Below, in pieces: positions 1 to 7,865 of a stretch of DNA of 64,000 nucleotides. The stretch is from NCBI GenBank assembly GCA_030066795.1, contig JASJAW010000005.1, positions 1 through 64,000 on the forward strand. Reading direction: 5' to 3'. Position 1 is the first letter of the stretch; each line of letters starts with the position of its first letter. Source of the DNA: Dinoroseobacter sp. Lineage in GTDB: Bacteria > Pseudomonadota > Alphaproteobacteria > Rhodobacterales > Rhodobacteraceae. The translations under genes and the position numbers were made by a program. A model generated the notes under the pieces. It was not told the DNA's origin. It saw nothing but the letters and a program-made list of their open reading frames with translations, and made no database searches.

Positions 1-147
1 CCCCCCCGCTTCCATGAAACTGACTTCCAACGCCGTGAGGCCAAAGGGGCCGGTCGGGTCTGCCGCAAAGGCAACGGATGAAACGCAGATTAAGCCGACG
101 ACCCAAAGAACAAGCTTGCCCAAGGCTCTGTACGGATAGTTTCTCAT
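1..147 (-). CDS. Secreted protein of unknown function, N-terminal part only
   Basis: The first 49 residues of a minus-strand gene whose rest lies left of the window. The start ATG at 147 is preceded by a purine-rich AAGGGGAT about 7 bases upstream. The protein opens with a positively charged N terminus, a hydrophobic stretch (roughly residues 11-26) and an AFA-A type signal peptidase I site, so export to the periplasm is likely. The mature part that can be seen (DPTGPFGLTALEVSFME) does not identify a family. It is downstream of the amidohydrolase operon in the same direction, with a 156-base gap in between, so it may or may not be co-transcribed. Confidence 0.6.
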   Translation of the reverse strand, partial: MRNYPYRALGKLVLWVVGLICVSSVAFAADPTGPFGLTALEVSFMEAGG

Positions 148-303
148 TGCGGGTAATCCCCTTGCAGGAGCGCTATTTGGTGGTACGCACCATGCCGCAG
201 GCCGTGGCGCGATCTCATACGAGTTCTAGGGCTCACGCGGCCGTAAGAAACCCCCGGTCAACATCCCATGCAGTGCCTTTACAGACGGAGAGGACATTCG
301 CGC

Positions 304-1782
304 CTATTCATGGCGACAGGCAAGCCCGATGCAATGGCTGGACACGAAGCGCGCCATCAGTTCGGAAACTTCTCTTTTATCTCGCGCCTCCCGCGCGATC
401 CTTTCGACCGATACCTGAACCCGCGCTCGCAGAGCATCGAAGTCAAAGGCGAGGAACTTGCGATCCGACAGCACCATGCGTCCACCGATCATCACGCTGG
501 AGACGGCACTCGAATCCTCGCAATTCACAACTTGGTTCGCTGCGTCATTCAAAGGAGTGAAGTTCACACTGGTAAGATCCAGAAATACCATATCCGCCTT
601 ATAACCGGGCGCAAGAGTTCCGATCCTGTCGCCCATCCCAAGAACGGCGGCACTGCCCGAGGTTGCCATTTCGAGCACCTCCCATGTGCCCAGCCAATGC
701 GCCGGATCCGTGTGTTTTGTACGGGAAACAAAGCTGGCCATGCGCATGGCTTCAAACATATTCTGATTGTCGGACGAGCCAGACCCGTCCGTACCAATGC
801 CAACCGTAATGCCCCGTTCCAGCATCTTGCGCGCCGGCGCGATGCCTGAGCCAAGTCGCAAGTTACTTCCCGGGTTATGGGCGATCTTTGCGCCCCGCTT
901 GGCCACCAGATCGAGGTCCGCATCATCCAACCAGACACCGTGCGCACCGGTGAACCGCTCAGACAACAGACCAAACGTATCAAGATGCGCGGCCAGGCTT
1001 TTGCCATAGCGGGGCTGAGCAGAGGCGGCCTGTACGCGGGACTCCGCCAGATGCATTTGCACGTCGACCCCGAACTCGTCCGACAATGCCCGACAGGCCT
1101 TCAAAAAAGCATCAGTGCAATGCAGCGGGATCGTCGGACCCAATGCAGGCCTCACCTCATCGCGGTCGAACGCCCAGCTTTCAAGGATTTCCCGGCAATT
1201 CGCGATATGCGTTTCGTGCGGCGTTGCCTTCATGGCCGACGCGCGAGAGCGGAGCGGTTCCGGTAGCGCGTCGAGCAATCCGGGAATGGCATGGAACAAG
1301 GTTATATCCGCCATCATGGGCGCAAGAACCACCCGCACGCCGAGGTCGCGATATCCCTGCCCTATAGCCGAAATGCCATCGGCGGACGCGCTCGGAAACT
1401 CGAAATACATATCATACGCCGCCGTGCAGCCTTTCAGCACCATTTCGGCGGCGTTGAGCTGTGCAGCATTAAGCTTGTCTTCAAGCGAGAAGCCGGAACT
1501 TGTCCAAGGGGCTGCGTTCAAAAGCAGCTCCAAGGACCACTTGTCGCCGAGCCCTTTCCCAAGGCTGCCATGGCCATGTGTGTGCGCATTAACGAGGCCC
1601 GGCATGATCAACCGGTCAGTCGCATTGATGACTTGCGCGCCGTCCGGCACCTCCATACCCGGGCGGCCAATCTCGCGGATTTCAGCGCCTTCGATCAGGA
1701 TATCCGCAGGCTCGGCCTTCCGGCCTTGAATATCGAGCAGCAAACCGCCGCGCAGGACTTTGCAAGGGTGTTCTTCCGACAC
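304..1782 (-). CDS. Amidohydrolase (chlorohydrolase / cytosine-guanine deaminase type)
   Basis: A 492-residue metal-dependent hydrolase of the amidohydrolase superfamily, subtype of the SAH/MTA, guanine and hydroxyatrazine deaminases. Visible metal and catalytic signatures: HTHGHG (His67, His69), HLAES (His244), the AHG near His281 and GTDGSGSSDN (Asp332), in the order expected for a TIM-barrel deaminase with one metal. It is the last gene of a five-gene operon, only 3 bases after the transporter ATPase, so its substrate is probably what the BMP-type importer brings in, namely a purine, a nucleobase or a related N-heterocycle. Deamination is the likely reaction (inference from family and neighbours); the exact base cannot be read from the sequence. 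Confidence 0.85.
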   Translation of the reverse strand: MSEEHPCKVLRGGLLLDIQGRKAEPADILIEGAEIREIGRPGMEVPDGAQVINATDRLIMPGLVNAHTHGHGSLGKGLGDKWSLELLLNAAPWTSSGFSLEDKLNAAQLNAAEMVLKGCTAAYDMYFEFPSASADGISAIGQGYRDLGVRVVLAPMMADITLFHAIPGLLDALPEPLRSRASAMKATPHETHIANCREILESWAFDRDEVRPALGPTIPLHCTDAFLKACRALSDEFGVDVQMHLAESRVQAASAQPRYGKSLAAHLDTFGLLSERFTGAHGVWLDDADLDLVAKRGAKIAHNPGSNLRLGSGIAPARKMLERGITVGIGTDGSGSSDNQNMFEAMRMASFVSRTKHTDPAHWLGTWEVLEMATSGSAAVLGMGDRIGTLAPGYKADMVFLDLTSVNFTPLNDAANQVVNCEDSSAVSSVMIGGRMVLSDRKFLAFDFDALRARVQVSVERIAREARDKREVSELMARFVSSHCIGLACRHE

Positions 1783-1785
1783 GTT

Positions 1786-3327
1786 TCAATCGCCGTGCTG
1801 GGCCATGTGGCGGCCAATTTCCTGAAGATCTGCGTCCTCGCGCGGGGTTTCGAAAACGATCTGACCCTCGGACATGACAAGTATCCGATCCGAAAGCTCA
1901 AGGATCTCGTCGAGGTCCTCACTGATGAGCAAAACGGCTGTGCCGTCATTGCGCGCGTCCACGATACGGCGCCGAATTTCAGCGACAGCTTTCAGATCAA
2001 GCCCGAAGCACGGGTTCTGAACGATCAGAATATTCGACTTATCCGAGAGCTCCCGAGCGAGGACGGTCCGCTGGACGTTTCCGCCAGACAGGGTCTCGAT
2101 CGGCGCATCAGGGCCTTGGGTCTTAACCCTGAACCGCGTGATCAGATCAACGGCCCGCGCGCGCATTGCCGCTTTGTCAAGCCAGACACCGCCCTTCGCG
2201 ACAGGTGGTTGATCAAAGTCCCGCAGCGCGAGGTTTTGCGCCACGGACATGCCCCGTACGCAGGCATTGTCCAACGGGGCTTCCGGCAGAAGCTTGATGC
2301 GGGCCGCGCGTATCTCTTTACGCGTCTTACTGTAAGGAACTCCATCGACTATAATTTCTCCGGCAGTCTCGTTGCGCTGACCGGCAAGGGTTTCCACGAA
2401 TTCTGTCTGACCGTTCCCGGACACGCCTGCGATCCCGACAATCTCGCCGGATCTCAGCTCCAGTGACAGATCGCGCACCGCAGCCACCCCTTTGTCATCA
2501 TCGACGCAAAGCCCCCGAACGGTCAGGTGTGTGCTGCCCGATCCCGACGTGCTGCGCGCCTCGGACTTGGCGAATGTGTCTTCGCCGACCATCATCTGCA
2601 CCATGTCACTGCGCGTCAGATCTGCGACCCTGCCCTGCCCTGAAACGCGCCCCTGCCTGAGAACGGTGACTTCATCAGCATAGCTTTCGACTTCTCTGAG
2701 CTTGTGGGAGATCAGGATGACCGAGATCCGTCCCGCTTGTGCGAGATCCCGCATCAGCCCGAGGATCTGGTCGGCTTCATCCGGGGTCAGCACGCTTGTG
2801 GGTTCATCGAGCACCAGAAACCGGCTGCCAAGGTAAAGTTGCTTGAGGATTTCGAGCTTCTGTTTCTCTCCTGCGGACAGGTTCGAAATGGCGCGGTCGA
2901 GATCAAGCTGGAACGGCATATCTGCCATAAACGCCCGAAGCAATTTACGCCGCGCGCGCCAATCAATCACGGCCGGCAGATCTGCCTCACCAAGAATAAG
3001 GTTTTCGGCCACGCTCATGGACGGCACCAGCGTGAAATGCTGGTACACCATCCCGAGACCAGCTTTCTGCGCGTCACGGGTGGAGTTGATCTGAGTTTCG
3101 CGTCCATCGAGCAGGACCTGCCCCTCATCGGCGCGATAAGTTCCCATCAGGCATTTGACCAGCGTGCTTTTACCGGCGCCGTTCTCCCCCAGCAGCGCGT
3201 GAAAGCTTCCGGGCGCAATATCGATGGACACGGCATCGAGCGCTGTCAGCGCACCGAACCGTTTTGTCACGCCCGTCATTGTTACGCGCGGGGGGGCGAT
3301 CATACCCAGTTCCGACATCATGTTCAT
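1786..3327 (-). CDS. ABC transporter ATP-binding protein, double-ATPase, nucleoside/BMP type
   Basis: A 513-residue ATPase with two fused nucleotide-binding domains, as in NupO/YufO and sugar-type importers. The first domain has Walker A GENGAGKST near residue 47, signature LSAGEKQKLEI and Walker B FLVLDEPTSVL. The second has a degenerate Walker A region (GVSGNGQTE) and signature LSGGNVQRTV, a pattern usual in the second domain of this family. It energises the two permeases encoded just upstream. The start overlaps the stop of the upstream permease by 4 bases, which suggests translational coupling. Several Met codons lie close together at the N terminus, so the exact start could be 1-4 residues downstream. 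Confidence 0.9.
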   Translation of the reverse strand: MNMMSELGMIAPPRVTMTGVTKRFGALTALDAVSIDIAPGSFHALLGENGAGKSTLVKCLMGTYRADEGQVLLDGRETQINSTRDAQKAGLGMVYQHFTLVPSMSVAENLILGEADLPAVIDWRARRKLLRAFMADMPFQLDLDRAISNLSAGEKQKLEILKQLYLGSRFLVLDEPTSVLTPDEADQILGLMRDLAQAGRISVILISHKLREVESYADEVTVLRQGRVSGQGRVADLTRSDMVQMMVGEDTFAKSEARSTSGSGSTHLTVRGLCVDDDKGVAAVRDLSLELRSGEIVGIAGVSGNGQTEFVETLAGQRNETAGEIIVDGVPYSKTRKEIRAARIKLLPEAPLDNACVRGMSVAQNLALRDFDQPPVAKGGVWLDKAAMRARAVDLITRFRVKTQGPDAPIETLSGGNVQRTVLARELSDKSNILIVQNPCFGLDLKAVAEIRRRIVDARNDGTAVLLISEDLDEILELSDRILVMSEGQIVFETPREDADLQEIGRHMAQHGD

Positions 3328-4265
3328 CGGCTGATCGAAACCTCCCCAGGGGCGCCTTCAAGCGCTTTGCGCGGCGACGAGCTGTAGATCAGCAACGCCA
3401 GCGTCAGGAAGTAAGGCGCGGCCCCATAGAGATAGTAGTTTGCCGTTATACCCACCGATTGCAGCGCCGGACCCAAGGCCGTTGCCCCGCCAAAAACCAG
3501 AGACGCATAGAAACACCGGACCGGGTCCCAACGCGCGAAGATCACCAGGGCAACGGCCATAAGGCCCTGCCCGCTCGACAAACCTTCGTTCCAGGTGCCC
3601 GGGAAGTACAGCGACAGGTAGGACCCACCGACACCCGCAAGAAACCCGCCCGCCACAGTGCCAAGAATACGCACCACAGCGATGTTGTAGCCTAATGCCC
3701 CAGCGGCCTCTTCGCTGTCACCCACCGTGCGCAAAACGAGGCCCCACCGCGTGTTCTTCAGCGCCCACGCCAGGAAAAGCGCCAGTGTAAATCCGATGAG
3801 GAACAACAGGTTGATCTGTAGGGCAGACTGGACCTGCGGTGACGCGCTCCACCAACCCAAATCGAGGTCAGGCAAGCGCGGGGCGGAGGGATTGATAAAA
3901 GGTTTCCCAAGGAAGAAGGCGAGCCCTGTTCCGAAGATGAACAGCGCAATACCGACCGCGATGTCATTCACGCGCGGCAGCGTACAAATGAGCGCGTGGA
4001 TCAGCGACAGAAACGCGCCTGCGCAGCCCGCCACCAGCACCCCTAGCCACGGCTCTCCGGTAATGACCGCAGTCCCGTAGCCGCTCATCGCGCCCATGAC
4101 GAGCACGCCTTCGAGGCCGAGGTTCACGCGGCCCGATTTTTCGGTCAGCGTTTCGCCAAGGCTTACAAAGAGATACGGGGTAGAGACGCGGATCGCGCCA
4201 CCAATTACGGCAATAACAACGCCCCACCAGCCCAGATCGCCGCCTTCCATCACGCGGTCCTCCAC
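3324..4265 (-). CDS. ABC transporter permease, nucleoside/BMP type (second permease)
   Basis: A 313-residue inner-membrane permease of the BPD_transp_2 family (NupQ/YufQ, RbsC-like). Multiple hydrophobic segments are evident, and the family feature SLGETLTEKSGRVNLGLEG lies near residue 37, where NupQ-type proteins carry the loop that precedes the second helix. It forms the heterodimeric channel with the permease encoded immediately upstream. Its N-terminal 16 bases overlap the 3' end of that gene, and its stop overlaps the ATPase start, so the three genes are almost certainly translated as a unit. Substrate assignment (nucleoside or purine derivative) rests on the BMP-family binding protein in the operon, not on this protein itself. 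Confidence 0.9.
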   Translation of the reverse strand: MEDRVMEGGDLGWWGVVIAVIGGAIRVSTPYLFVSLGETLTEKSGRVNLGLEGVLVMGAMSGYGTAVITGEPWLGVLVAGCAGAFLSLIHALICTLPRVNDIAVGIALFIFGTGLAFFLGKPFINPSAPRLPDLDLGWWSASPQVQSALQINLLFLIGFTLALFLAWALKNTRWGLVLRTVGDSEEAAGALGYNIAVVRILGTVAGGFLAGVGGSYLSLYFPGTWNEGLSSGQGLMAVALVIFARWDPVRCFYASLVFGGATALGPALQSVGITANYYLYGAAPYFLTLALLIYSSSPRKALEGAPGEVSISR

Positions 4266-5311
4266 GCGGCAGGCTGGAAAATGTTGAGACGCCCATACGC
4301 CGCATTGGAGGCCAGCACGACCATAAACAGCAGCCCTTGCAGAACCTGCGTCGTTGCATCTGGCAGGTCGAAGCGCCGCTGCAGGAGGCCCCCGCTTGCG
4401 GCCACACCACCGAGGATAATAGCCATGAGGATAATCGCCGCCGGGTTCTGGCGAGACAGGAAGGCCACTAGAATGCCCGCGTAGCCGAACCCAACGACAA
4501 GGGACTCACTGGCGAACCCGTGCACGGCAGTCACCTCAAATGCACCGGCGAGGCCGGCGGCAGCCCCGCCCATGAAGCAGCAGATCAATACCATCTTGTT
4601 GATCGGGAGGCCCGCCATCTGCGCGGCCCGCTGGTTGCCGCCCAAGACATCCACGCCGAACCCGAAGGTCGTCTTCCGCATTACGACGTACAGGATCAGG
4701 CACGTGACAATGCCAACCGCCAGCCCCCAATGCACGTCGACAAGAGGCAACGCGCCAACGCGGAGCTCTTCCGGGATGCTCCAGCTGGAGGTTTTCAGCA
4801 CCCGCTCCCAATCGCGGATCGGGCCTGTGATGAGATGATACATCACCGCAATAGCGATATAGTTCAGCAGCAGGGTGGAGATCGTCTCATTGACCCCGCG
4901 ATACTGTCTAAGGGCGCCTGCAAACGCAATCCAGAGCCCGCCCGCAATCGCCCCCGCGAGGCTCATCAGCGTCACGCCAACCAAGAAGGGCGCACCGCTC
5001 AGCAGCACACCAACCAAAACCGTCGCGACCCCGCCGACGACAAGTGCCCCCTCGCCCCCGATCACCAGCAGTCCCGCCCGCGCCGGAATGGCGGTGCAAA
5101 GTGCCGTAAGCATCAAAGGCGCAGCGTTGGTCAGCGTGCTTTCAATGGAGATTTGTCGCGCAAAGGAGCCAAGCCACAGGACATAATAGACGTCGAGCGG
5201 GTTGTGCCCCAGCCACGTTACATAAAGCCCAAACAGGACCATCGTGATCACGAAAGCGGCGGCGTTGATCGCCACCGCTTCCATGGTGTTCATGAAGCCA
5301 GTGCCAGTCAT
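4250..5311 (-). CDS. ABC transporter permease, nucleoside/BMP type (first permease)
   Basis: A 353-residue permease of the same family as its partner, corresponding to NupP/YufP. It has about nine or ten hydrophobic segments and the characteristic stretch TAIPARAGLLVIGGEGALVVG (beginning around residue 75), the counterpart of the NIGLEG loop. The N terminus MTGTGFMNTMEAVAINAAAF includes in-frame Met codons at 1, 7 and 10, so the true start may be slightly downstream; no strong Shine-Dalgarno sequence decides it. It lies 15 bases downstream of the binding-protein gene. Confidence 0.88.
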   Translation of the reverse strand: MTGTGFMNTMEAVAINAAAFVITMVLFGLYVTWLGHNPLDVYYVLWLGSFARQISIESTLTNAAPLMLTALCTAIPARAGLLVIGGEGALVVGGVATVLVGVLLSGAPFLVGVTLMSLAGAIAGGLWIAFAGALRQYRGVNETISTLLLNYIAIAVMYHLITGPIRDWERVLKTSSWSIPEELRVGALPLVDVHWGLAVGIVTCLILYVVMRKTTFGFGVDVLGGNQRAAQMAGLPINKMVLICCFMGGAAAGLAGAFEVTAVHGFASESLVVGFGYAGILVAFLSRQNPAAIILMAIILGGVAASGGLLQRRFDLPDATTQVLQGLLFMVVLASNAAYGRLNIFQPAAWRTA

Positions 5312-5326
5312 GGAAGCGCGAAGGCG

Positions 5327-6436
5327 TTAGCCGATCGTCCCTTCGACCCACCAGTCAATGCCTAGCTTGAACGGGGTGTCAGAGTTCGCCTTCACTTCGC
5401 CTTCGGCCAGGATCTGGTTGCCCTGGTTGTCGAAGAGCGGGCCGGTATAGAGCTGAAGCGTGTCATCGATGAAGCCCTGCTTCGCCGCCATGACCTCGTC
5501 GCGCACTTCCTGCGGAACCGCATCGCCAAACGGGCTGAGCGCGACCATATCTTCGCGGAAACCGCCCCGCTTGAGGTTCGGATACGGATCATCGTTGAGG
5601 AAGGCCTGAACGAACTCAGCGCCCGACGCCCAGTTCCACTCTGCCCCGGTCAGGAACCCATTGGGGGCCAGCGAGCTCAGATCCGAATGGTAGCCGCAGG
5701 TGTACACGCCACGTGCCTCAGCGGTTTCGATGGAAACCTTTGGGCTGTCCACGTTGGCGATGATTACATCGCAGCCCTGATCGATCAGAGCGTTGGTGGT
5801 CTCGGCCTCTTTTACCGGATTGTTCCAGTCGCCAGTGATGACAACGTTACAGGTCAGCTCCGGATTGACCGACCGCGCCCCCAGAACGAAGCCGTTGGCA
5901 TTGTTGTAAATGAAATAGAGCGGTTTCGAGCCAATGAAGCCAATCTTGCCGGTCTTGCTCATGCGCCCAGCCGCGATCCCGCAGAGGTAATGCGCTTCCT
6001 CTGTGTAACCGCGATATCCGATGACGTTGGTCGGGTCGCCCTCTTTCCAGATCGCGCCGATATGGGTGAACAAAACGTCCGGATACTTCACAGCCATTGC
6101 TTTCAAGCTGTCCCAGTAACCGAAGGAGGTCCCAAAGATTACCTTCGCACCGTCAAGCTCGATCATCGATTGGATGACCTTCTCGACCTCGGCAGTCTCA
6201 GGGACATTCTCCTGCTCCACGACGGAAATCCCATCCATCGCAGCGATTTTCTGGGCGGCATCCCAGTGGGCCTGGTTCCAGCCGAAGTCCTGACGCGGGC
6301 CGACATAGATAAAACCAACGGTGACATTGCCCATGGCCGCAACCATTCCCGGCAACGAACTTGCCACCGCGCTTGCGGCGACCAGATTGGCGCCCTGGCG
6401 CATAAAACCTCGGCGAGACAACATTTTTGGCTTCAT
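5327..6436 (-). CDS. BMP-family substrate-binding protein of the ABC importer, Tat-exported
   Basis: A periplasmic binding protein of the BMP/Med family (PnrA, NupN type) of 369 residues. The start chosen (6436) gives MKPKMLSRRGFMRQG, has AGGGA 9-10 bases upstream and puts a twin-arginine motif SRRGFMR at the N terminus before a hydrophobic segment ending in AA, so Tat export is likely. Upstream in-frame codons would only add a poor leader. Family features are GNVTVGFIYVGPRQDFGWNQ at the mature N terminus and the later GYRGYTEEAHYLCG. This family binds purine nucleosides in characterised bacteria. It is the first gene of the five-gene operon and should set its substrate range; the last gene is a deaminase-type hydrolase. 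Confidence 0.9.
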   Translation of the reverse strand: MKPKMLSRRGFMRQGANLVAASAVASSLPGMVAAMGNVTVGFIYVGPRQDFGWNQAHWDAAQKIAAMDGISVVEQENVPETAEVEKVIQSMIELDGAKVIFGTSFGYWDSLKAMAVKYPDVLFTHIGAIWKEGDPTNVIGYRGYTEEAHYLCGIAAGRMSKTGKIGFIGSKPLYFIYNNANGFVLGARSVNPELTCNVVITGDWNNPVKEAETTNALIDQGCDVIIANVDSPKVSIETAEARGVYTCGYHSDLSSLAPNGFLTGAEWNWASGAEFVQAFLNDDPYPNLKRGGFREDMVALSPFGDAVPQEVRDEVMAAKQGFIDDTLQLYTGPLFDNQGNQILAEGEVKANSDTPFKLGIDWWVEGTIG

Positions 6437-6595
6437 TGAGTAATTCCCTGCTGATTGCGTCTTCTGGTGAGTGCCAAGCAGCCCGCGCCGCACTAACAGT
6501 GATGGCAGCACACGCGTCGCTTAGCGAGAAAACGACCGTTATTCTCCGCAGAATTGAGATCGGTCCATCAGCGGTAGAGACAATTTTTCATCGAA

Positions 6596-6607
6596 TTTTT
6601 GTATGCA
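6596..6607. promoter_or_regulatory. Candidate operator, copy 1 of TTTTTGTATGCA
   Basis: TTTTTGTATGCA is present here and again at 6690-6701, 94 bases away, both preceded by TCGAA. This copy also contains the inverted repeat TTTTG-TATG-CAAAA (6597-6610). Two identical 12-mers upstream of a transporter operon suggest binding sites for a repressor or activator; the protein is not identified. Inference from repetition and position only. Confidence 0.35.
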
Positions 6608-6689
6608 AAATGGCAGGAGGTTTCCAGTTTGCCTGTTATAGATCGCGATTTTTGCAGGGATGCATGAAAAATGAGCAAGTATCGAAATA

Positions 6690-6701
6690 TTTTTGTATGC
6701 A
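6690..6701. promoter_or_regulatory. Candidate operator, copy 2 of TTTTTGTATGCA
   Basis: Second exact copy of the 12-mer. Here the right half of the inverted repeat is degenerate (CACTTTT instead of CAAAA), as in a weaker secondary site. Confidence 0.3.
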
Positions 6702-6787
6702 CTTTTGCCAAGTGCCGCTTGCATAATGACCGGCGGAGCAGATGAGAAACTCGGCTCGCCGTCATTTCCTGCGGCCTGTAACACCCT

Positions 6788-7729
6788 CTATCGCTGCACG
6801 AGCGCGCTGGTCTCCGGGTTCAAGTCATCCCGAGGGTCGGTCAGGTAACCAGCCGGGAAGTGAACTCCCTTGGGTGTGCCGCCTTCTTCGAAACACAGCA
6901 GATGATTATTATCTCCATCACCGAGATCAGCCAACGCGTCGGGCGTGGCTACGCGCCCGGTCCCGTCCGTCGCGAATACCACCTGATAGCGCCGCCTGTC
7001 CTCGTCATCCGCGTCGCTGCCGTCCGGCTTGGTAACGCCGCCTTCCCAAGTCACACGGACCGCGAGCTTCGTTCCCTGTGGACACCCACTCCCGCCGCCC
7101 CAAGGAAGGCGCGTCGGCGGTGTACCGGCTCGCCACTCAGCTTCCAGAACCAGTTTGGCGAGCGAAATGCTCGGACCGTCCTCAAGCGGAACAACGTCAA
7201 TCTTTGCGCCCCTGAAATTCACCGTGCGGTCCTTTGAAAGGATGTTACCGATGATTTCGACCGTGACAGGCTGATCTGCTGCAGAACCAAACTCGCCGCC
7301 CAGAAGCACTGTTCGCAATTCGCCGGGATCGGACGCGGGCGAGAACGTCGCGCAAAAGACCGGGCCGACCGCGCCAGATTGAGAAACGACCCTGAAATCC
7401 CCTGCCTGCACGCTGTCGACATCCAATTCGTGGGAGAAGATCACCGGCATTCCATCATTCCCAGGCGCGAAGGGGCAGAAAAAAACGCGGAGTATCTGTG
7501 GAAGACCGCCGTCAATCCCGTAGAAGGCAGACAGTAACGTCGCCTCGCGCCCCATTTCATCAACCGTTGCCGACACGTTTGTCTGGGTCGTATCGTAGTC
7601 AGTCCAGTCAGACAGCACGTAAAACGGGTTCAGCGCCGCAAGCTTGGGAATTCCGAGCACGAAGACCCCTGCGGCGACTCCGCCAAACAAAAAAACCAAG
7701 CACGCGACGCCAAGAAAGAGATGTTTCAT
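6788..7729 (-). CDS. Membrane-anchored or secreted protein of unknown function
   Basis: A 313-residue protein I do not recognise. The start at 7729 gives MKHLFLGVACLVFLFGGVAAG, a single hydrophobic N-terminal segment that could be a signal anchor; an upstream GTG/ATG would add only a dozen residues. The rest is a soluble, acidic, extracytoplasmic-looking domain with a PAFAPGNDG-like loop, a phrase resembling bacterial cell-surface Ig-like insertions (DVDSVQAGDFRVVSQSG...VFCATFSPASD), and a DADDEDRRRYQVV region. Two or more cysteines (CPFAPG, VFCATF, GCPQGT, LLCFEEG) could form disulfides. It lies downstream of acnB, separated by a terminator, and so is probably a single-gene unit. Confidence 0.7.
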   Translation of the reverse strand: MKHLFLGVACLVFLFGGVAAGVFVLGIPKLAALNPFYVLSDWTDYDTTQTNVSATVDEMGREATLLSAFYGIDGGLPQILRVFFCPFAPGNDGMPVIFSHELDVDSVQAGDFRVVSQSGAVGPVFCATFSPASDPGELRTVLLGGEFGSAADQPVTVEIIGNILSKDRTVNFRGAKIDVVPLEDGPSISLAKLVLEAEWRAGTPPTRLPWGGGSGCPQGTKLAVRVTWEGGVTKPDGSDADDEDRRRYQVVFATDGTGRVATPDALADLGDGDNNHLLCFEEGGTPKGVHFPAGYLTDPRDDLNPETSALVQR

Positions 7730-7814
7730 AGCGCCGAAAGCCCCCCTGCTTGCCGACCGGTCCACGCCATTGCTATTCGCGGCTCAGCCTGCAGTGGGCA
7801 AACCCCAAAATCAA

Positions 7815-7845
7815 GAAACGCCCGACCGATGCGGTCGGGCGTTTC
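7815..7845 (-). terminator. Rho-independent terminator of acnB
   Basis: A 13-bp perfect inverted repeat, GAAACGCCCGACC and its complement, with a 5-base loop GATGC. The A-rich left flank reads as T residues on the minus strand. It lies 20 bases downstream of the acnB stop. The symmetry (AAA...TTT) means it could work in both directions. Confidence 0.85.
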
Positions 7846-7865
7846 CACTCAGCAGAGTTGCATCC

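Larger units (their letters stand above)
6437..6787. other. Intergenic region: promoter of the BMP transporter operon
   Basis: This 351-base gap is AT-rich compared with the genes around it and should hold the promoter of the minus-strand transporter operon. It carries a repeated element (see 6596-6607 and 6690-6701). Open frames inside it show no coding character. No clear terminator for the upstream unknown gene was seen. Confidence 0.5.
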
